Assembly (NCBI GenBank): GCA_049516595.1
Contig: JBEKSY010000002.1
Span: forward strand, 98,655-162,654
DNA from: JBEKHT01 sp049516595
GTDB taxonomy: Bacteria; Chloroflexota; Anaerolineae; Anaerolineales; RBG-16-64-43
Reading direction: 5' to 3'
DNA: 64,000 nt
The position numbers were made by a program, and so were the translations under genes. Below are positions 43,799-53,028 of the stretch, piece by piece. Numbering within the stretch: the stretch's first letter is position 1; every line of letters begins with the position of its first letter. The notes under the pieces are model-generated. The model did no database searches. It had not been told where the DNA came from and saw nothing but the letters and a program-made list of their open reading frames with translations.

Positions 43799-44919
43799 CC
43801 CCGGCTCGCATCGCGTTGGTTTCCCTCTCGCCAATGGGTGTTGGGGGAGTGGAGACTCACCTTCTCCAGATTATCGAGGGACTGTCCCCAGACTTCGATT
43901 TCGTCGCCGTGGGAGACATCCGTGAGCCCTTTGCCTCCCAGGCCAGGGAAAGGGCCGCGCAGGTGATCCCCGTGCCTCACTCATCGAAGTTTGATGCCCG
44001 GATGATTTTGCGGCTGCAGGCCCTCTTTCGCAGTAACCGCATCTCCATCGTTCATACCCACGAGGCCCGAGCCGGGCTGCTGGGCAGGGTGGCTGGCAGG
44101 GTAGCAGGGCGGGTGACCCTGCATACCATCCACACTCCTGCGTTTTTCCTTGCCAGGGGCGGGGCCTCCATTTGGGCATACCAGCAGGTCGAGAGACTCC
44201 TGAACTGGTTCGCAAGCAATGCCGTCATCTTCGTCTCGCCGGCCATTCGTGACCTGTACTCCCGTCTGGGGTTGGTAGCGGCCTCGAAGTCGTTCCTGAT
44301 CCCGAACGGCTTGGAGAGAGACTGGTTCCAGTTTGAGCAGGCACCAGGGCAGCCCGAAGGCATCCGCTTTCTCTACGTGGGGCGTCTGGCCCCGGAGAAA
44401 GAGCTCCTCGTTCTGCTGCAGGCCTTCGATCGAGTAGCCCAGGAGCATCCTCGCGCCTGTCTGCAGATTGTCGGAAGCGGTCCTCTTCGAGACGAACTCC
44501 TGGGATTGGTGAGCCAACAGCAGCTCGAGGGAAGGGTGCGATTTCTTGGGAGCCTGTCTCGCGAGGAGGTGCGACAAGTCATGCGAGAATCGGATGTTTT
44601 CGTTTTGCCGTCTCGTTTCGAGAGCATGTCGTATACTTTGCTTGAGGCTATGGCCTGCGGGCTGGCATGCATTGCGACAGATGTGGGCGGGAACCCTGAC
44701 CTCATTGAGGATGGGAGGACAGGGCTTCTGGTCCCCCAGGGCAACAGGGTCGCTCTAGAGAACGCCATGCGCTCTCTGGCCCATTCGCCGGACCTTCGCC
44801 GCCGGCTTGGCTTGACCGGCCATGAGCGGGCAAGCCAATACACGGTCGAGAGAATGCTCGAGTCGACACGCAAACTCTACTTCTCGCTGCTAGCTCCGCA
44901 CGGCCTCCCCAAGGGTTGA
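43795..44919 (+). CDS. GT4-family glycosyltransferase
   Basis: A 374-residue GT4 enzyme. 'ALVSLSPMGVGGVETHLLQI' is the N-terminal Gly loop and 'HTHEARAGLLGRVAGRVAG' lies in the acceptor domain, resembling the 8448 gene. 'YVGRLAPEKELLVLLQAF', 'IVGSGPLRDEL' and E-x7-E 'ESMSYTLLE' form the donor site, with 'DVGGNPDLI' behind. It starts inside the stop of the previous gene, and its own stop shares a base with the start of the next. Confidence 0.9.
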   Translation: MTPARIALVSLSPMGVGGVETHLLQIIEGLSPDFDFVAVGDIREPFASQARERAAQVIPVPHSSKFDARMILRLQALFRSNRISIVHTHEARAGLLGRVAGRVAGRVTLHTIHTPAFFLARGGASIWAYQQVERLLNWFASNAVIFVSPAIRDLYSRLGLVAASKSFLIPNGLERDWFQFEQAPGQPEGIRFLYVGRLAPEKELLVLLQAFDRVAQEHPRACLQIVGSGPLRDELLGLVSQQQLEGRVRFLGSLSREEVRQVMRESDVFVLPSRFESMSYTLLEAMACGLACIATDVGGNPDLIEDGRTGLLVPQGNRVALENAMRSLAHSPDLRRRLGLTGHERASQYTVERMLESTRKLYFSLLAPHGLPKG

Positions 44920-46400
44920 TGTCCCAGACTGCCAGAATCATCCTGCTCTTTGTCCTGGGGCTCGCATTACTGGTGGCCGTCGCACTCCTCCCTTGGGAAG
45001 GGTTCGGCGCGCCTTTGCTCGTGAGCCTGCTTGGTGCTTGCGCCTTGACGGCATGGATTTGGGTCGAGGTGGCGCCCACGGAATGGCGCAGGGTCGTGCT
45101 TCTCGTGGGCAGCGGGCTTCTTCTGCGGCTGGTCAGTGCCGGACTGTACAACTCGTGGCTGGGCCCCCGGGGTCTCCTGGACGATTCCATTTCATACGAC
45201 CGGGTGGGTTGGGCGCTGGCGCAAGCTTGGCATTCCGGAACAGGGCTCCCGAGCGGGCTCGGAGGGCTGGCCGCGTTGGCTGGCGAGCCTTTTTCTAGAG
45301 TAGTGGGAGCGGTCTATTTTCTCCTGGGCCATTCACCCGCGGCCGTGGTGGCCCTCAACTGCCTGCTGGGAGCGGGTGGGGTGTATCTCACCTATAGTCT
45401 CGCTCTTCAACTGGCCGGCAAGGACGAAGCTGGGCTGGCAGGTTGGATGGCGGCACTCTACTCGGGCTTCTGGGTTTTCAGCCTGATGGTGCTGAAGGAT
45501 GGCCTGACCCTGTTCGTCCTACTCCTCTTTCTTGTGGCCTTCTATCGGCTCGTCTTTGCGCATCGGCTCTCTCGAACGTCATTGGTGTGGCTCGCGGTGG
45601 CGGTCGCGACCGGCCTATTCCTTCGTGCCCTGCGAGACTATGTCTGGGTCTTGGCAGGGCTGGCGGCCCTGCTGGTCGTCCTGGCTCGCTTGGCCAAGGT
45701 ACGGCGAGGCAGATTCGCCGTGGCTCTGATCGGCTTGGGGCTATTGGCGGGACTGATCGGCTTGACGCCTCGCTTAGTTCGGGCTCCAATCAACTGGGCG
45801 AATTTCGGGGCCGGGACCTTTCTGGCCTCCTACTTGAAGGAGCTCCCTCCCAGGGGTACGGTCCTCGATCTTTGGGTATGGACCCGGGCCCATCCGGGGG
45901 CCTTCGCCCAGTTCGCGGGCCTCTCGATCGTCTCCAGCGCCTTGGCGCCCTACGCCTGGATCCTTCCTGGGTCGATCCCTGGAGCTCAACCGTTCAATGC
46001 CTACACCGTTTCCTACCTGGGCATGTGGTTGTGGTACCTGGTGCTTCCCTTTGCAGGGATCGGTGCTGCCGTGGGCCTGCGGCGGGCCCCCGAAAGGTTC
46101 GTTCCTGTTCTGGCTTTGGCCATCATACTTTTTCTTCTCTTTGCCCTCACCATTCCTCGTGAGAGCCGGCACCGGGACATGGTCATGCCCCTCCTACTCA
46201 TCTTAAGTGCGGAAGGGATCACCTGCGGGTGGAAGTGGAGATGGTGGGGATGGGTCTTTTGGGCCCCGCTTTTCGTGGCGGCGGCTATCAAGATTCAAGC
46301 CGTGCCAAGTCTGGTGATCTCGGTCGCCGGTTTTGCCCTCCTGCTCGCGCCGCTGATTCTCCTGAAGGCGAGAGCTCGCATAAAGATCGCACCCACTTGA
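44919..46400 (+). CDS. PMT_2/GT39-like membrane glycosyltransferase
   Basis: A 493-residue polytopic protein with about 12 hydrophobic helices. The first extracytoplasmic loop contains 'LLDDSISYDRVGWALAQAW', equivalent to the catalytic acidic loop seen in the gene at 1020 ('DARAYDAIGWNLA'). The ATG at 44919 shares its A with the preceding stop codon; a TTG three bases earlier is possible. Its role would be to transfer a sugar from a lipid-phosphate donor on the outside of the membrane (family knowledge). Confidence 0.8.
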   Translation: MSQTARIILLFVLGLALLVAVALLPWEGFGAPLLVSLLGACALTAWIWVEVAPTEWRRVVLLVGSGLLLRLVSAGLYNSWLGPRGLLDDSISYDRVGWALAQAWHSGTGLPSGLGGLAALAGEPFSRVVGAVYFLLGHSPAAVVALNCLLGAGGVYLTYSLALQLAGKDEAGLAGWMAALYSGFWVFSLMVLKDGLTLFVLLLFLVAFYRLVFAHRLSRTSLVWLAVAVATGLFLRALRDYVWVLAGLAALLVVLARLAKVRRGRFAVALIGLGLLAGLIGLTPRLVRAPINWANFGAGTFLASYLKELPPRGTVLDLWVWTRAHPGAFAQFAGLSIVSSALAPYAWILPGSIPGAQPFNAYTVSYLGMWLWYLVLPFAGIGAAVGLRRAPERFVPVLALAIILFLLFALTIPRESRHRDMVMPLLLILSAEGITCGWKWRWWGWVFWAPLFVAAAIKIQAVPSLVISVAGFALLLAPLILLKARARIKIAPT

Positions 46401-46435
46401 GCTCAGCCCAGATTGCGGAGGAGAGTCCGGCTACG

Positions 46436-47644
46436 ATGCGCATCCTCGCTGTAGGTCCGAAAATACCCTACCCACCCACAGACGGTGGTCGCATCGGGAT
46501 CTTTCAGCCCTTGATGCACCTTGCGACCCGAGGTCACGAGGTGTCCTACCTCGGGTTTGGGGAGGAGGCGGAGGCTCGAGAATTCCAGCGAGCGGCCCAT
46601 CTGACCTGGGCGCACGCGGTGCCTCACGACACCCGCACCCGAGTCTTGGGCGCACTCGGGTCGGTCTTTTCTGCGCTGCCCTATACGGCGAGCAAGTATC
46701 GAGCGGCAGAGATGACGACCGCTTTGGAGGGCGCTCTGCAGAAGACGGAGTACGATCTCGTGCAGCTCGAGGGGACTCACATGGCGCACTACCTTGAGGT
46801 GACCCACCGTGCCGGGGTCCCGGTTGTTCTCCACCTGCACAACATGGAATGGCTGCTGGCCCAGCGCTTTGCTCGGACGGTTCGAGGCCCCCTGCGCTGG
46901 TTTGTCACCCTTCAAGCGGCGAGGATGAGAAGGTTCGAAACAGCGGCTTGCACGAAAGCCGATCTCTGTCTGACCTTCACGCCGGAGGACAGCACGCGCG
47001 TGAAACAGCTGACCCCCGGGGCGCGCGTGGCGGTCATGCCGGGCGGGGTGGATGTCCGTGAGTATGCGGGGTTCACCGATTCCGAGGATCCCCGCACGGT
47101 CATCCTGCTTGGGGCTTTTGATTGGCCTCCGAATGTGGACGCCGCTCGCTGGTTTCATCAGAGTATTTGGCCCGAAATTGTGAGGTTCGTCCCGGAGGCA
47201 AGATGGATCCTCGTGGGAAAGAAACCGCCCGTCGATTTTTACCGTTGGCAGAAGAGGGAACCTTCGGTGGTGGTCACGGGATATGTGGAGGATGTGCGTC
47301 CCTATCTGGCGAAGGCGGCGGTCGTCGTGGTGCCCTTGCGCAGCGGCGGGGGCATGAGGCTGAAGATCCCGGAGGCCTTTGCGATGAAAAAAGCCGTGGT
47401 CAGCACGCGCCTGGGGGCGGAGGGTCTTGGCGCGCTGGCGGGGGAGCATCTTCTCCTGGCGGACGAGGAGGGGGAGTTCGCGAGTGAGGTGGTAAGATTG
47501 CTTTCCTCAGCCCCCGATCGTGCCCGGCTTGGTTCTGCGGCGTACCTCTGGGTAGAGTCCCATTTGAACTGGGGGGATATCCTGGCCCGAGTGGAGGGGG
47601 AGTACACCTCCCTGGCCCGGTCGCCCCGACACTCCGTCCCATGA
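46436..47644 (+). CDS. GT4-family glycosyltransferase, TIGR03087-like subgroup
   Basis: A 402-residue GT4 protein. ATG 46436 follows a purine-rich GGAGGAGAG (46418-46426), and the long upstream frame lies inside the neighbour. 'ILAVGPKIPYPPTDGGRIGIFQPL' is the N-terminal signature of a GT4 subgroup that ends in 'RSGGGMRLKIPEAFAMKKAVVST' and 'GAEGL'. This is the pattern of sugar transferases in exopolysaccharide loci. The conserved donor Glu ('IPEAF') is present. Coupled by ATGA overlap to the GT2 gene. Confidence 0.87.
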   Translation: MRILAVGPKIPYPPTDGGRIGIFQPLMHLATRGHEVSYLGFGEEAEAREFQRAAHLTWAHAVPHDTRTRVLGALGSVFSALPYTASKYRAAEMTTALEGALQKTEYDLVQLEGTHMAHYLEVTHRAGVPVVLHLHNMEWLLAQRFARTVRGPLRWFVTLQAARMRRFETAACTKADLCLTFTPEDSTRVKQLTPGARVAVMPGGVDVREYAGFTDSEDPRTVILLGAFDWPPNVDAARWFHQSIWPEIVRFVPEARWILVGKKPPVDFYRWQKREPSVVVTGYVEDVRPYLAKAAVVVVPLRSGGGMRLKIPEAFAMKKAVVSTRLGAEGLGALAGEHLLLADEEGEFASEVVRLLSSAPDRARLGSAAYLWVESHLNWGDILARVEGEYTSLARSPRHSVP

Positions 47645-48705
47645 AGAGACCAGGCGCGGGGCCTGCCGGCCCGATGGAAGTCAGCCTCGCCTGTGAGGTG
47701 TCCCTTTTGGTGCCCTGTCGGAATGAAGCGAGGACCATCTATCAGGTGCTCCAAGCCATCTACCAGCAAACTTACCCTCGAGAGCGGATCGAGGTGATTG
47801 TGGCCGATGGCCAATCCGAAGATGGAACTCAGGACCAAATCGAACGGTTCATCCAGGATCGTTCCGATCTGCGGGTTGCTGTCATTGACAATCCGGACCG
47901 ATCTGCCCCCGCTGGCCTGAACCGCGCGCTCGCCAAGGCGCGGGGCAAGTTCATCCTGCGAATGGATGCCCATGCCCTTCCGGATGCGGACTATGTGGCC
48001 CGTTGCCTGGAAACGTTGCGGGAGACCCGTAGCGATGGCGTGGGGGGAGCCTGGGAGATCCAGCCGGGAGGACCGGGCGCGGTCGCTGGCGGCATCGCGA
48101 TTGCCGCGGCTCACCCGTTCGGCGTGGGGGATGCGCGCTATCGCATTGGCGGAAAACCGGGCTGGGTGGACACGGTGCCCTTTGGGGCTTATCGGCGCGA
48201 GGTTTTCGATCGCGTGGGCCTGTTCGATGAGAGGGTTGCAGTCAACGAAGACTACGACTTCAACTACCGGCTTCGCGCTGCCGGCGGCAAGCTCTATTTC
48301 AATCCCGAAATCCGCTCTCATTACTTCGCCCGCGGCACCCTTCGGGCGCTGAGCCGCCAGTACTACCGCTATGGCTTTCAAAAGGCCACCATGCTTTCCT
48401 ACCATCCGGGCTCCCTGCGCTGGCGTCAGATGGCCGCTCCCTTGTTCGTCTTGACCTTGCTTCTCTTTGGATTGGCAGGTCTCCGATCCCAGCGGATGGC
48501 GGAAGTATTTCTCGCGGAAATCGGGGCCTACTTGTTCCTGGCGATCGGCTCCGCCCTTCATCAAGCCCTTCGATGCAAGGATGCGACCCTGATCCTCATT
48601 CTGCCGCTGGCCTTCGCTACCATGCACTTGTCATGGGGCACGGGATTCTGGCTGGGTCAACTAAGAGCGGCCGCCCGCCATATGGGCGCTGAAAGGAAGG
48701 CTTAA
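47641..48705 (+). CDS. GT2-family glycosyltransferase (ExoA-like)
   Basis: A 354-residue inverting GT-A enzyme with C-terminal membrane helices. 'VSLLVPCRNEARTIYQVLQAI' and 'VIVADGQSEDGT' form the UDP-sugar binding half, 'RMDAHALPDADYVARC' carries the D-x-H/DxD metal site (108-110), and 'NEDYDFNYRLRAAGGKLYFNP' holds the ED catalytic base region. About four hydrophobic helices close the protein. This layout matches succinoglycan ExoA and relatives, which add a beta-linked sugar to a lipid-linked intermediate. It is the only GT2 enzyme in the window. Confidence 0.9.
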   Translation: MKRPGAGPAGPMEVSLACEVSLLVPCRNEARTIYQVLQAIYQQTYPRERIEVIVADGQSEDGTQDQIERFIQDRSDLRVAVIDNPDRSAPAGLNRALAKARGKFILRMDAHALPDADYVARCLETLRETRSDGVGGAWEIQPGGPGAVAGGIAIAAAHPFGVGDARYRIGGKPGWVDTVPFGAYRREVFDRVGLFDERVAVNEDYDFNYRLRAAGGKLYFNPEIRSHYFARGTLRALSRQYYRYGFQKATMLSYHPGSLRWRQMAAPLFVLTLLLFGLAGLRSQRMAEVFLAEIGAYLFLAIGSALHQALRCKDATLILILPLAFATMHLSWGTGFWLGQLRAAARHMGAERKA

Positions 48706-48707
48706 GG

Positions 48708-49658
48708 TTGCCAAGGTTCCTGGTGACCGGTGGGGCCGGTTTCATCGGATCGCACCTCGTGGCGGCCCTCGTCGGGCGGGGGGACGAGGTGCGGGTCTTC
48801 GACAATTTCTCAACCGGACGGGACGAGAACCTCGGCCCGGTCCAGGATCGGATTGCCTTGTGGCGGGGCGACATCCGGGATCGGAGGGCTCTGCAGGAAG
48901 TGATGGTCGATATCGACTACGTGATCCACGAGGCCGCATTGGTGTCGGCGACCCGATCGGTCAACTGCCCTGAAGAGACACACGAGGTCAACGTCACGGG
49001 AGCCCTTAATGTGCTCATCGAGGCAAGTTCGGCCCGGGTCAGGCGAGTCGTCCTAGCCTCCTCTTCGGCGGTCTATGGAGATGGACCGGTTCCCGCTCGG
49101 GAGGACAGCCTCGCGCGGCCGCTCACACCGTATGCTGCCTCCAAATTGGCCGCGGAAGCCTACGCCCAGGCCTTCTCCTCCACCAACAAGGGCCTGGAGG
49201 TGGTCTGCCTGAGGTGCTTCAATGTCTATGGACCACGACAGGACCCTTCCTCGGAGTACTCGGGCGTGATCGCCCGATTCGCCCTGGCCCTGTCTGCGCA
49301 GGAGCACGGAATCATCTATGGGGACGGATCCCAGAGTCGGGATTTCGTATACGTCGATGATGTGGTGAGGGCCAACCTGCTCGCCTGCGAGGTCCCCGGG
49401 GTTCGAGGAAGGGTATTCAACATAGGTACAGGGCAGGCGATCCGAATCGTCGATCTCTATCGCCGCATGGGGGCCATCTGCGGTATTTCGAAACCCCCGC
49501 GATTCGAGCCCCCGCGGGCGGGAGACATCCTGCACTCCCGCTCCAGCCCCGCTCTGGCCAAGAGGCTATTGGGGTTCCAGGTCAAAGTAGGACTCGAGGA
49601 AGGGCTGGGCCGAACTCTTGCCTGGTATGGCGTCCGCTCCAGCAGGAGCTTTCGATGA
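48708..49658 (+). CDS. NAD-dependent nucleotide-sugar epimerase (GalE/WbpP-like SDR)
   Basis: A 316-residue extended SDR starting at TTG 48708, two bases after the GT2 stop. The NAD loop 'TGGAGFIGSHLV', 'DNFSTGRDENL', 'SSSAVYGDGPVP' and catalytic Tyr142/Lys146 ('YAASK') are present. 'CFNVYGPRQDPSSEYSGVIARF' is characteristic of UDP-HexNAc 4-epimerases (WbpP/Gne branch), so conversion of UDP-GlcNAc to UDP-GalNAc is likely but not certain. Its stop overlaps the next start by four bases. Confidence 0.9.
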   Translation: MPRFLVTGGAGFIGSHLVAALVGRGDEVRVFDNFSTGRDENLGPVQDRIALWRGDIRDRRALQEVMVDIDYVIHEAALVSATRSVNCPEETHEVNVTGALNVLIEASSARVRRVVLASSSAVYGDGPVPAREDSLARPLTPYAASKLAAEAYAQAFSSTNKGLEVVCLRCFNVYGPRQDPSSEYSGVIARFALALSAQEHGIIYGDGSQSRDFVYVDDVVRANLLACEVPGVRGRVFNIGTGQAIRIVDLYRRMGAICGISKPPRFEPPRAGDILHSRSSPALAKRLLGFQVKVGLEEGLGRTLAWYGVRSSRSFR

Positions 49659-51541
49659 AGCTTCCGCACCTGGCAGTTCGCAATCGCTACTTCTTTCTGG
49701 TTGACCTCCTGCTCGTCCTGGCCTCGGTCTTCCTGTCCTTCGCCTTGCGGCTTGACCTGGGCCCAAGTTTCCGCGCCTATCTGCCCGTTGCCTTATTGTT
49801 GGCGGGGCAAGCGATCCTCCTCAAACCCCTGGTCTTCTGGGCCATGGGGCTGTATCGGCGCTACTGGGCCTACGCCAGCGTCAAGGAGATGTTGTTGATC
49901 TTCAATACTGTGACGCTCAGCTCGGCCATCCTGGGGGTTTGGATCTACATCAACCTGTGGCTCGGGTGGCAGAGCGTCCCGCGGTCGATTCCCTTTATCG
50001 ACTGGCTGGTCACCCTCTTTCTGGTGGGAGGGGTCCGGCTCTCGCTGCGACTGGCGACCGAACTCGAGCAGGCGCGTCGGCGGATGCCCGGGGGTGCGAT
50101 GGCGCGCCGGGTGCTCGTGGTTGGGGCGGGAGAGGCCGGGTCTCTCGTTGTGCGAGAGATGCAAAGGAGTCCCGATCTTCACCTCATGCCGGTGGGTTTT
50201 CTGGATGACGACCCGACCAAGCTTCACCAACGCATTCACGGTGTCGCGGTACTTGGATCCCTCCAGGACCTGGCAGGCCTTTCGGCCGAAGAGCGCGTGG
50301 ACGAAGTGGTGATTGCCATGCCATCCGCCCCAGGCGAGGTGTTCCGGCGGGTGACCGATGCCTGTCGGCTGGCTAAGGTTCCATTCCGCACGATGCCCGG
50401 CATCTATGAGCTCATCGGCGGCAGGTTCAGTGCCAGCCGTTTGCGGAGCGTGGAGGTGGGCGACCTCCTGCGACGCGAGCCGGCGGGCACGGCCGACCAG
50501 GCCGTGGGCCAAGCTCTGGGTGGAAGGCGAGTCCTCGTTACGGGCGCCGGAGGGTCGATTGGACTTGAACTCTGCCGACAGGTCGCGCACTGGGGACCTT
50601 CCGACCTGATTCTCCTCGGCCACGGCGAAAACAGCATCTTCGAAGGGTTGCTTGATCTGGGCGAGGCTTTCCCCAGCCTGCCTCTCCATCCGGTCATCGC
50701 GGATATTCGGGATTTGGCTCGCATCCGGGCCATTTTTCAGAAGCACCGGCCCCAGGTGATCTTTCATGCGGCGGCGCACAAACATGTCCCCCTGATGGAA
50801 GCCAACCCGGAGGACGCGCTCTCCAATAACGTCCTTGGAACCCGCAACCTCGCAGAGGCAGCCCTGGAGGCCGACGTCGAACGCTTGGTTTTGATCTCCA
50901 GCGACAAGGCCATCCGCCCCACCAGCATCATGGGGGCCACCAAACGCCTGGCCGAGATGATCGTGCGAGACGCCGCTCGTCGTAGTGGTCGCCCTTATGT
51001 CTCCGTGCGGTTTGGGAATGTCCTGGGGAGCCGGGGCTCAGTGGTGCCCATCTTCAGACGTCAGATCAATCGCGGGGGTCCCATCACGATCACCCATCCC
51101 GACATGAAGCGATACTTTATGACCATCCCGGAGGCAGTTCATCTGGTGCTTCAGGCGGCTAGCCTGGGGGAAGGGGGGGAGGTTTTCATCCTCAAGATGG
51201 GCGAGCCCGTTCGCATCGTGAGCCTTGCCGAAGACTTGATTCGCCTGTCGGGACTGGAACCCGGCAAAGACGTCCAGATTGTCTTCACCGGGATCCGCCC
51301 AGGCGAAAAGCTTGGGGAACAGCTTTGGGAGGACGACACGATCCTCGAGCCCACCTCCCACCCGGATATTCTCCGGCTGGAAGACAACCACACTCTGTCC
51401 GGGGTGGAGATGCAGGATCGGCTGCGGGAGCTGGCGGATCTTGTCCAGCGGGGACAGACCGGCGACATGATCGAACTGCTCAACCAGACCGTTGGAGGCA
51501 CTCTCGGCCAGCTGCCTCCTCCCGAATGGACGTCCCTCTAG
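49655..51541 (+). CDS. Membrane-bound nucleotide-sugar 4,6-dehydratase (FlaA1/CapD/PglF family)
   Basis: A 628-residue enzyme. Four hydrophobic helices (about residues 12-130) anchor it. A first Rossmann domain ('VGAGEAG', 156-162) has a regulatory or CoA-binding-like role in the family. A second holds 'TGAGGSIG' at 296-303, 'SSDKA' at 415-419 and 'MGATK' at 426-430, where Met replaces the usual SDR Tyr as in all PglF-type dehydratases. 'FGNVLGSRGSVVPIF' and 'FFMTIPEA' class motifs follow. It would convert UDP-GlcNAc to a 4-keto-6-deoxy sugar, feeding bacillosamine- or QuiNAc-type sugars (inference). It is the last polysaccharide gene. Confidence 0.93.
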   Translation: MKLPHLAVRNRYFFLVDLLLVLASVFLSFALRLDLGPSFRAYLPVALLLAGQAILLKPLVFWAMGLYRRYWAYASVKEMLLIFNTVTLSSAILGVWIYINLWLGWQSVPRSIPFIDWLVTLFLVGGVRLSLRLATELEQARRRMPGGAMARRVLVVGAGEAGSLVVREMQRSPDLHLMPVGFLDDDPTKLHQRIHGVAVLGSLQDLAGLSAEERVDEVVIAMPSAPGEVFRRVTDACRLAKVPFRTMPGIYELIGGRFSASRLRSVEVGDLLRREPAGTADQAVGQALGGRRVLVTGAGGSIGLELCRQVAHWGPSDLILLGHGENSIFEGLLDLGEAFPSLPLHPVIADIRDLARIRAIFQKHRPQVIFHAAAHKHVPLMEANPEDALSNNVLGTRNLAEAALEADVERLVLISSDKAIRPTSIMGATKRLAEMIVRDAARRSGRPYVSVRFGNVLGSRGSVVPIFRRQINRGGPITITHPDMKRYFMTIPEAVHLVLQAASLGEGGEVFILKMGEPVRIVSLAEDLIRLSGLEPGKDVQIVFTGIRPGEKLGEQLWEDDTILEPTSHPDILRLEDNHTLSGVEMQDRLRELADLVQRGQTGDMIELLNQTVGGTLGQLPPPEWTSL

Positions 51542-51604
51542 TTCGCCTTCCCTTTTTGTCTTTAGCGTTGCCCGCGATCCCCTCGCGATCTCCTTCCAGC
51601 CCGC

Positions 51605-52996
51605 ATGCCTAAGAAGGCCCGTTCTGCGCTTATGGCGGCTCTCGCCGCCCTGGTCCTCCTCGTCCAGGACGGAGCCACCCTGCAAGGTGGGTCGCCCGCC
51701 ACCCTGCCCTGCTCAGGCACGCGATCGGGTGCCGACCTGGCGGCGGCATGGTTCCCGGCCGACGCTCAGCTTCAGTGGCAGGCCGGAAAAGAGGGCTTGG
51801 AGCGAGGAGAATGGGGTCAGGCGATTTGTTACCTGACGAAGGCCAAGGCTCTCCTCGGGCCGAGCGCCTCCCTTGGGCTCGACCTGGGAGACGCTCTGAA
51901 GGGAAGTGGTGACCTGCCAGCGGCGATGCAGAACTGGGTTGCCGCCCTAGCTCTGGATCCACGATCCGATCAGGCCTTGCAGAGGCTGCGCGAGGCGTAT
52001 GAGAACTCCGGGCAGTGGCAACGCTTGGAAGCGGTTCTCCAAGCCTGGATGGCCCTTCATCCGCATGACCTATCGGCCGAAAGCAGGCTGGCGGAAGTCG
52101 CTGCCGCTCTTGACCCACAGCAAGCCCAGCAACTCCTGGGGGGACTCGGGCAGGGCGGAAAAATGCCCAGCCAAGATCTCGCGCAGCTCTACACCACGAT
52201 CCATGACGCCGAGGAGCAGGGTGGGTCTGTGTACGCGTATGCACGAGTGGGAGAATTGCTGATCCAAAGGGGAGACTGGGCGCTGGCCCAGACCGCCCTC
52301 CAGGAGGCGGTAAAGCAGAATCCAGCGTACGGGCAAGCCTTCGCGTACCTGGGATACGCGCTCGAGCGATCGGGTCAGCCCTCGGAATGGGCCTACCAGC
52401 GCGCGGTATCTCTTTCCCCGGAGGATGGAACCGCTCATCTTCTGTACGGATCGTATCTGGCGCGTCAGGGAGAGATCCCTCAAGCTCGCGAGGAGCTTCA
52501 GCAGTCCTGGGATCTGGGGCCGAAAGATGCGGTGATTGCCAGCCAGCTGGGTGCGCTGGAGTATTCGGCCGGAAACTTGACGGCTGCTCAGCAATGGTAC
52601 GCCGAGGGAGTGCAGCTCTTTCCGAAAGAGGAGGAGGCCTGGATCGCCCAGGCAGAGTTCTACCTGGGCCACGATCTGCAAGTTATGGAAACCGGGATCC
52701 CGGCCGCCCGGCAGGCCGTGATTCTCGCTCCGGACGATCCTCAAGGCATCGATTTACTGGGGTTCGGCTGGTTCCTGATGGGAGATCTGCCGACAGCCGA
52801 ACGGCTCTTCTGGAAGGCCCTGGACCAAGATCCCACCTACGTCCCGGCGCTTTTCCATCTGGGCATGGTGGCCGAGAGCCGCGGCGACCTCGAGTCGGCC
52901 GTGGGTTTCTACCAAAAGGTGGCGGCCCTCGACCCCCAAGGGCCGATGGCACAGCCCGCCAGGGATCGGATCGAGCGGATCGGGGTCCTCCGTTGA
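51605..52996 (+). CDS. Secreted TPR-repeat protein
   Basis: A 463-residue protein. Residues 1-25 form a signal-peptide-like segment (basic 'PKKAR' then a hydrophobic core 'MAALAALVLLV'). The remainder is built of tetratricopeptide repeats, for example 'ALGKA'/'LDPRS' boundaries around 85-125 and repeated A-x-x-x-Y-A/W-x-x-x-L-x-L-x-P units such as 'FAYLGYALERSG' and 'ALFHLGMVAESRGDLESAVGFY'. It is likely extracytoplasmic and a scaffold for protein contacts, possibly with the polysaccharide machinery just upstream (63 bases after its last gene). No enzymatic motif seen. Confidence 0.8.
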   Translation: MPKKARSALMAALAALVLLVQDGATLQGGSPATLPCSGTRSGADLAAAWFPADAQLQWQAGKEGLERGEWGQAICYLTKAKALLGPSASLGLDLGDALKGSGDLPAAMQNWVAALALDPRSDQALQRLREAYENSGQWQRLEAVLQAWMALHPHDLSAESRLAEVAAALDPQQAQQLLGGLGQGGKMPSQDLAQLYTTIHDAEEQGGSVYAYARVGELLIQRGDWALAQTALQEAVKQNPAYGQAFAYLGYALERSGQPSEWAYQRAVSLSPEDGTAHLLYGSYLARQGEIPQAREELQQSWDLGPKDAVIASQLGALEYSAGNLTAAQQWYAEGVQLFPKEEEAWIAQAEFYLGHDLQVMETGIPAARQAVILAPDDPQGIDLLGFGWFLMGDLPTAERLFWKALDQDPTYVPALFHLGMVAESRGDLESAVGFYQKVAALDPQGPMAQPARDRIERIGVLR

Positions 52997-53022
52997 CTCG
53001 AGGCGGGGGCGGGTGTTACACT
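52993..53022 (+). promoter_or_regulatory. Predicted sigma70-type promoter for the RNase J leader
   Basis: TTGACT (52993-52998) and TACACT (53017-53022) are separated by 18 bases; each hexamer has one or two mismatches. It overlaps the stop codon of the TPR gene and would start transcription near 53029, giving a leader of about 350 bases before RNase J. Confidence 0.5.
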
Positions 53023-53028
53023 GGTTTG

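Noticed and set aside
45443..46162. 239-codon plus-strand frame inside the PMT-like gene at 44919
   Set aside because: Alternative frame of a membrane protein gene; Gly/Arg/Pro-rich with no independent evidence.
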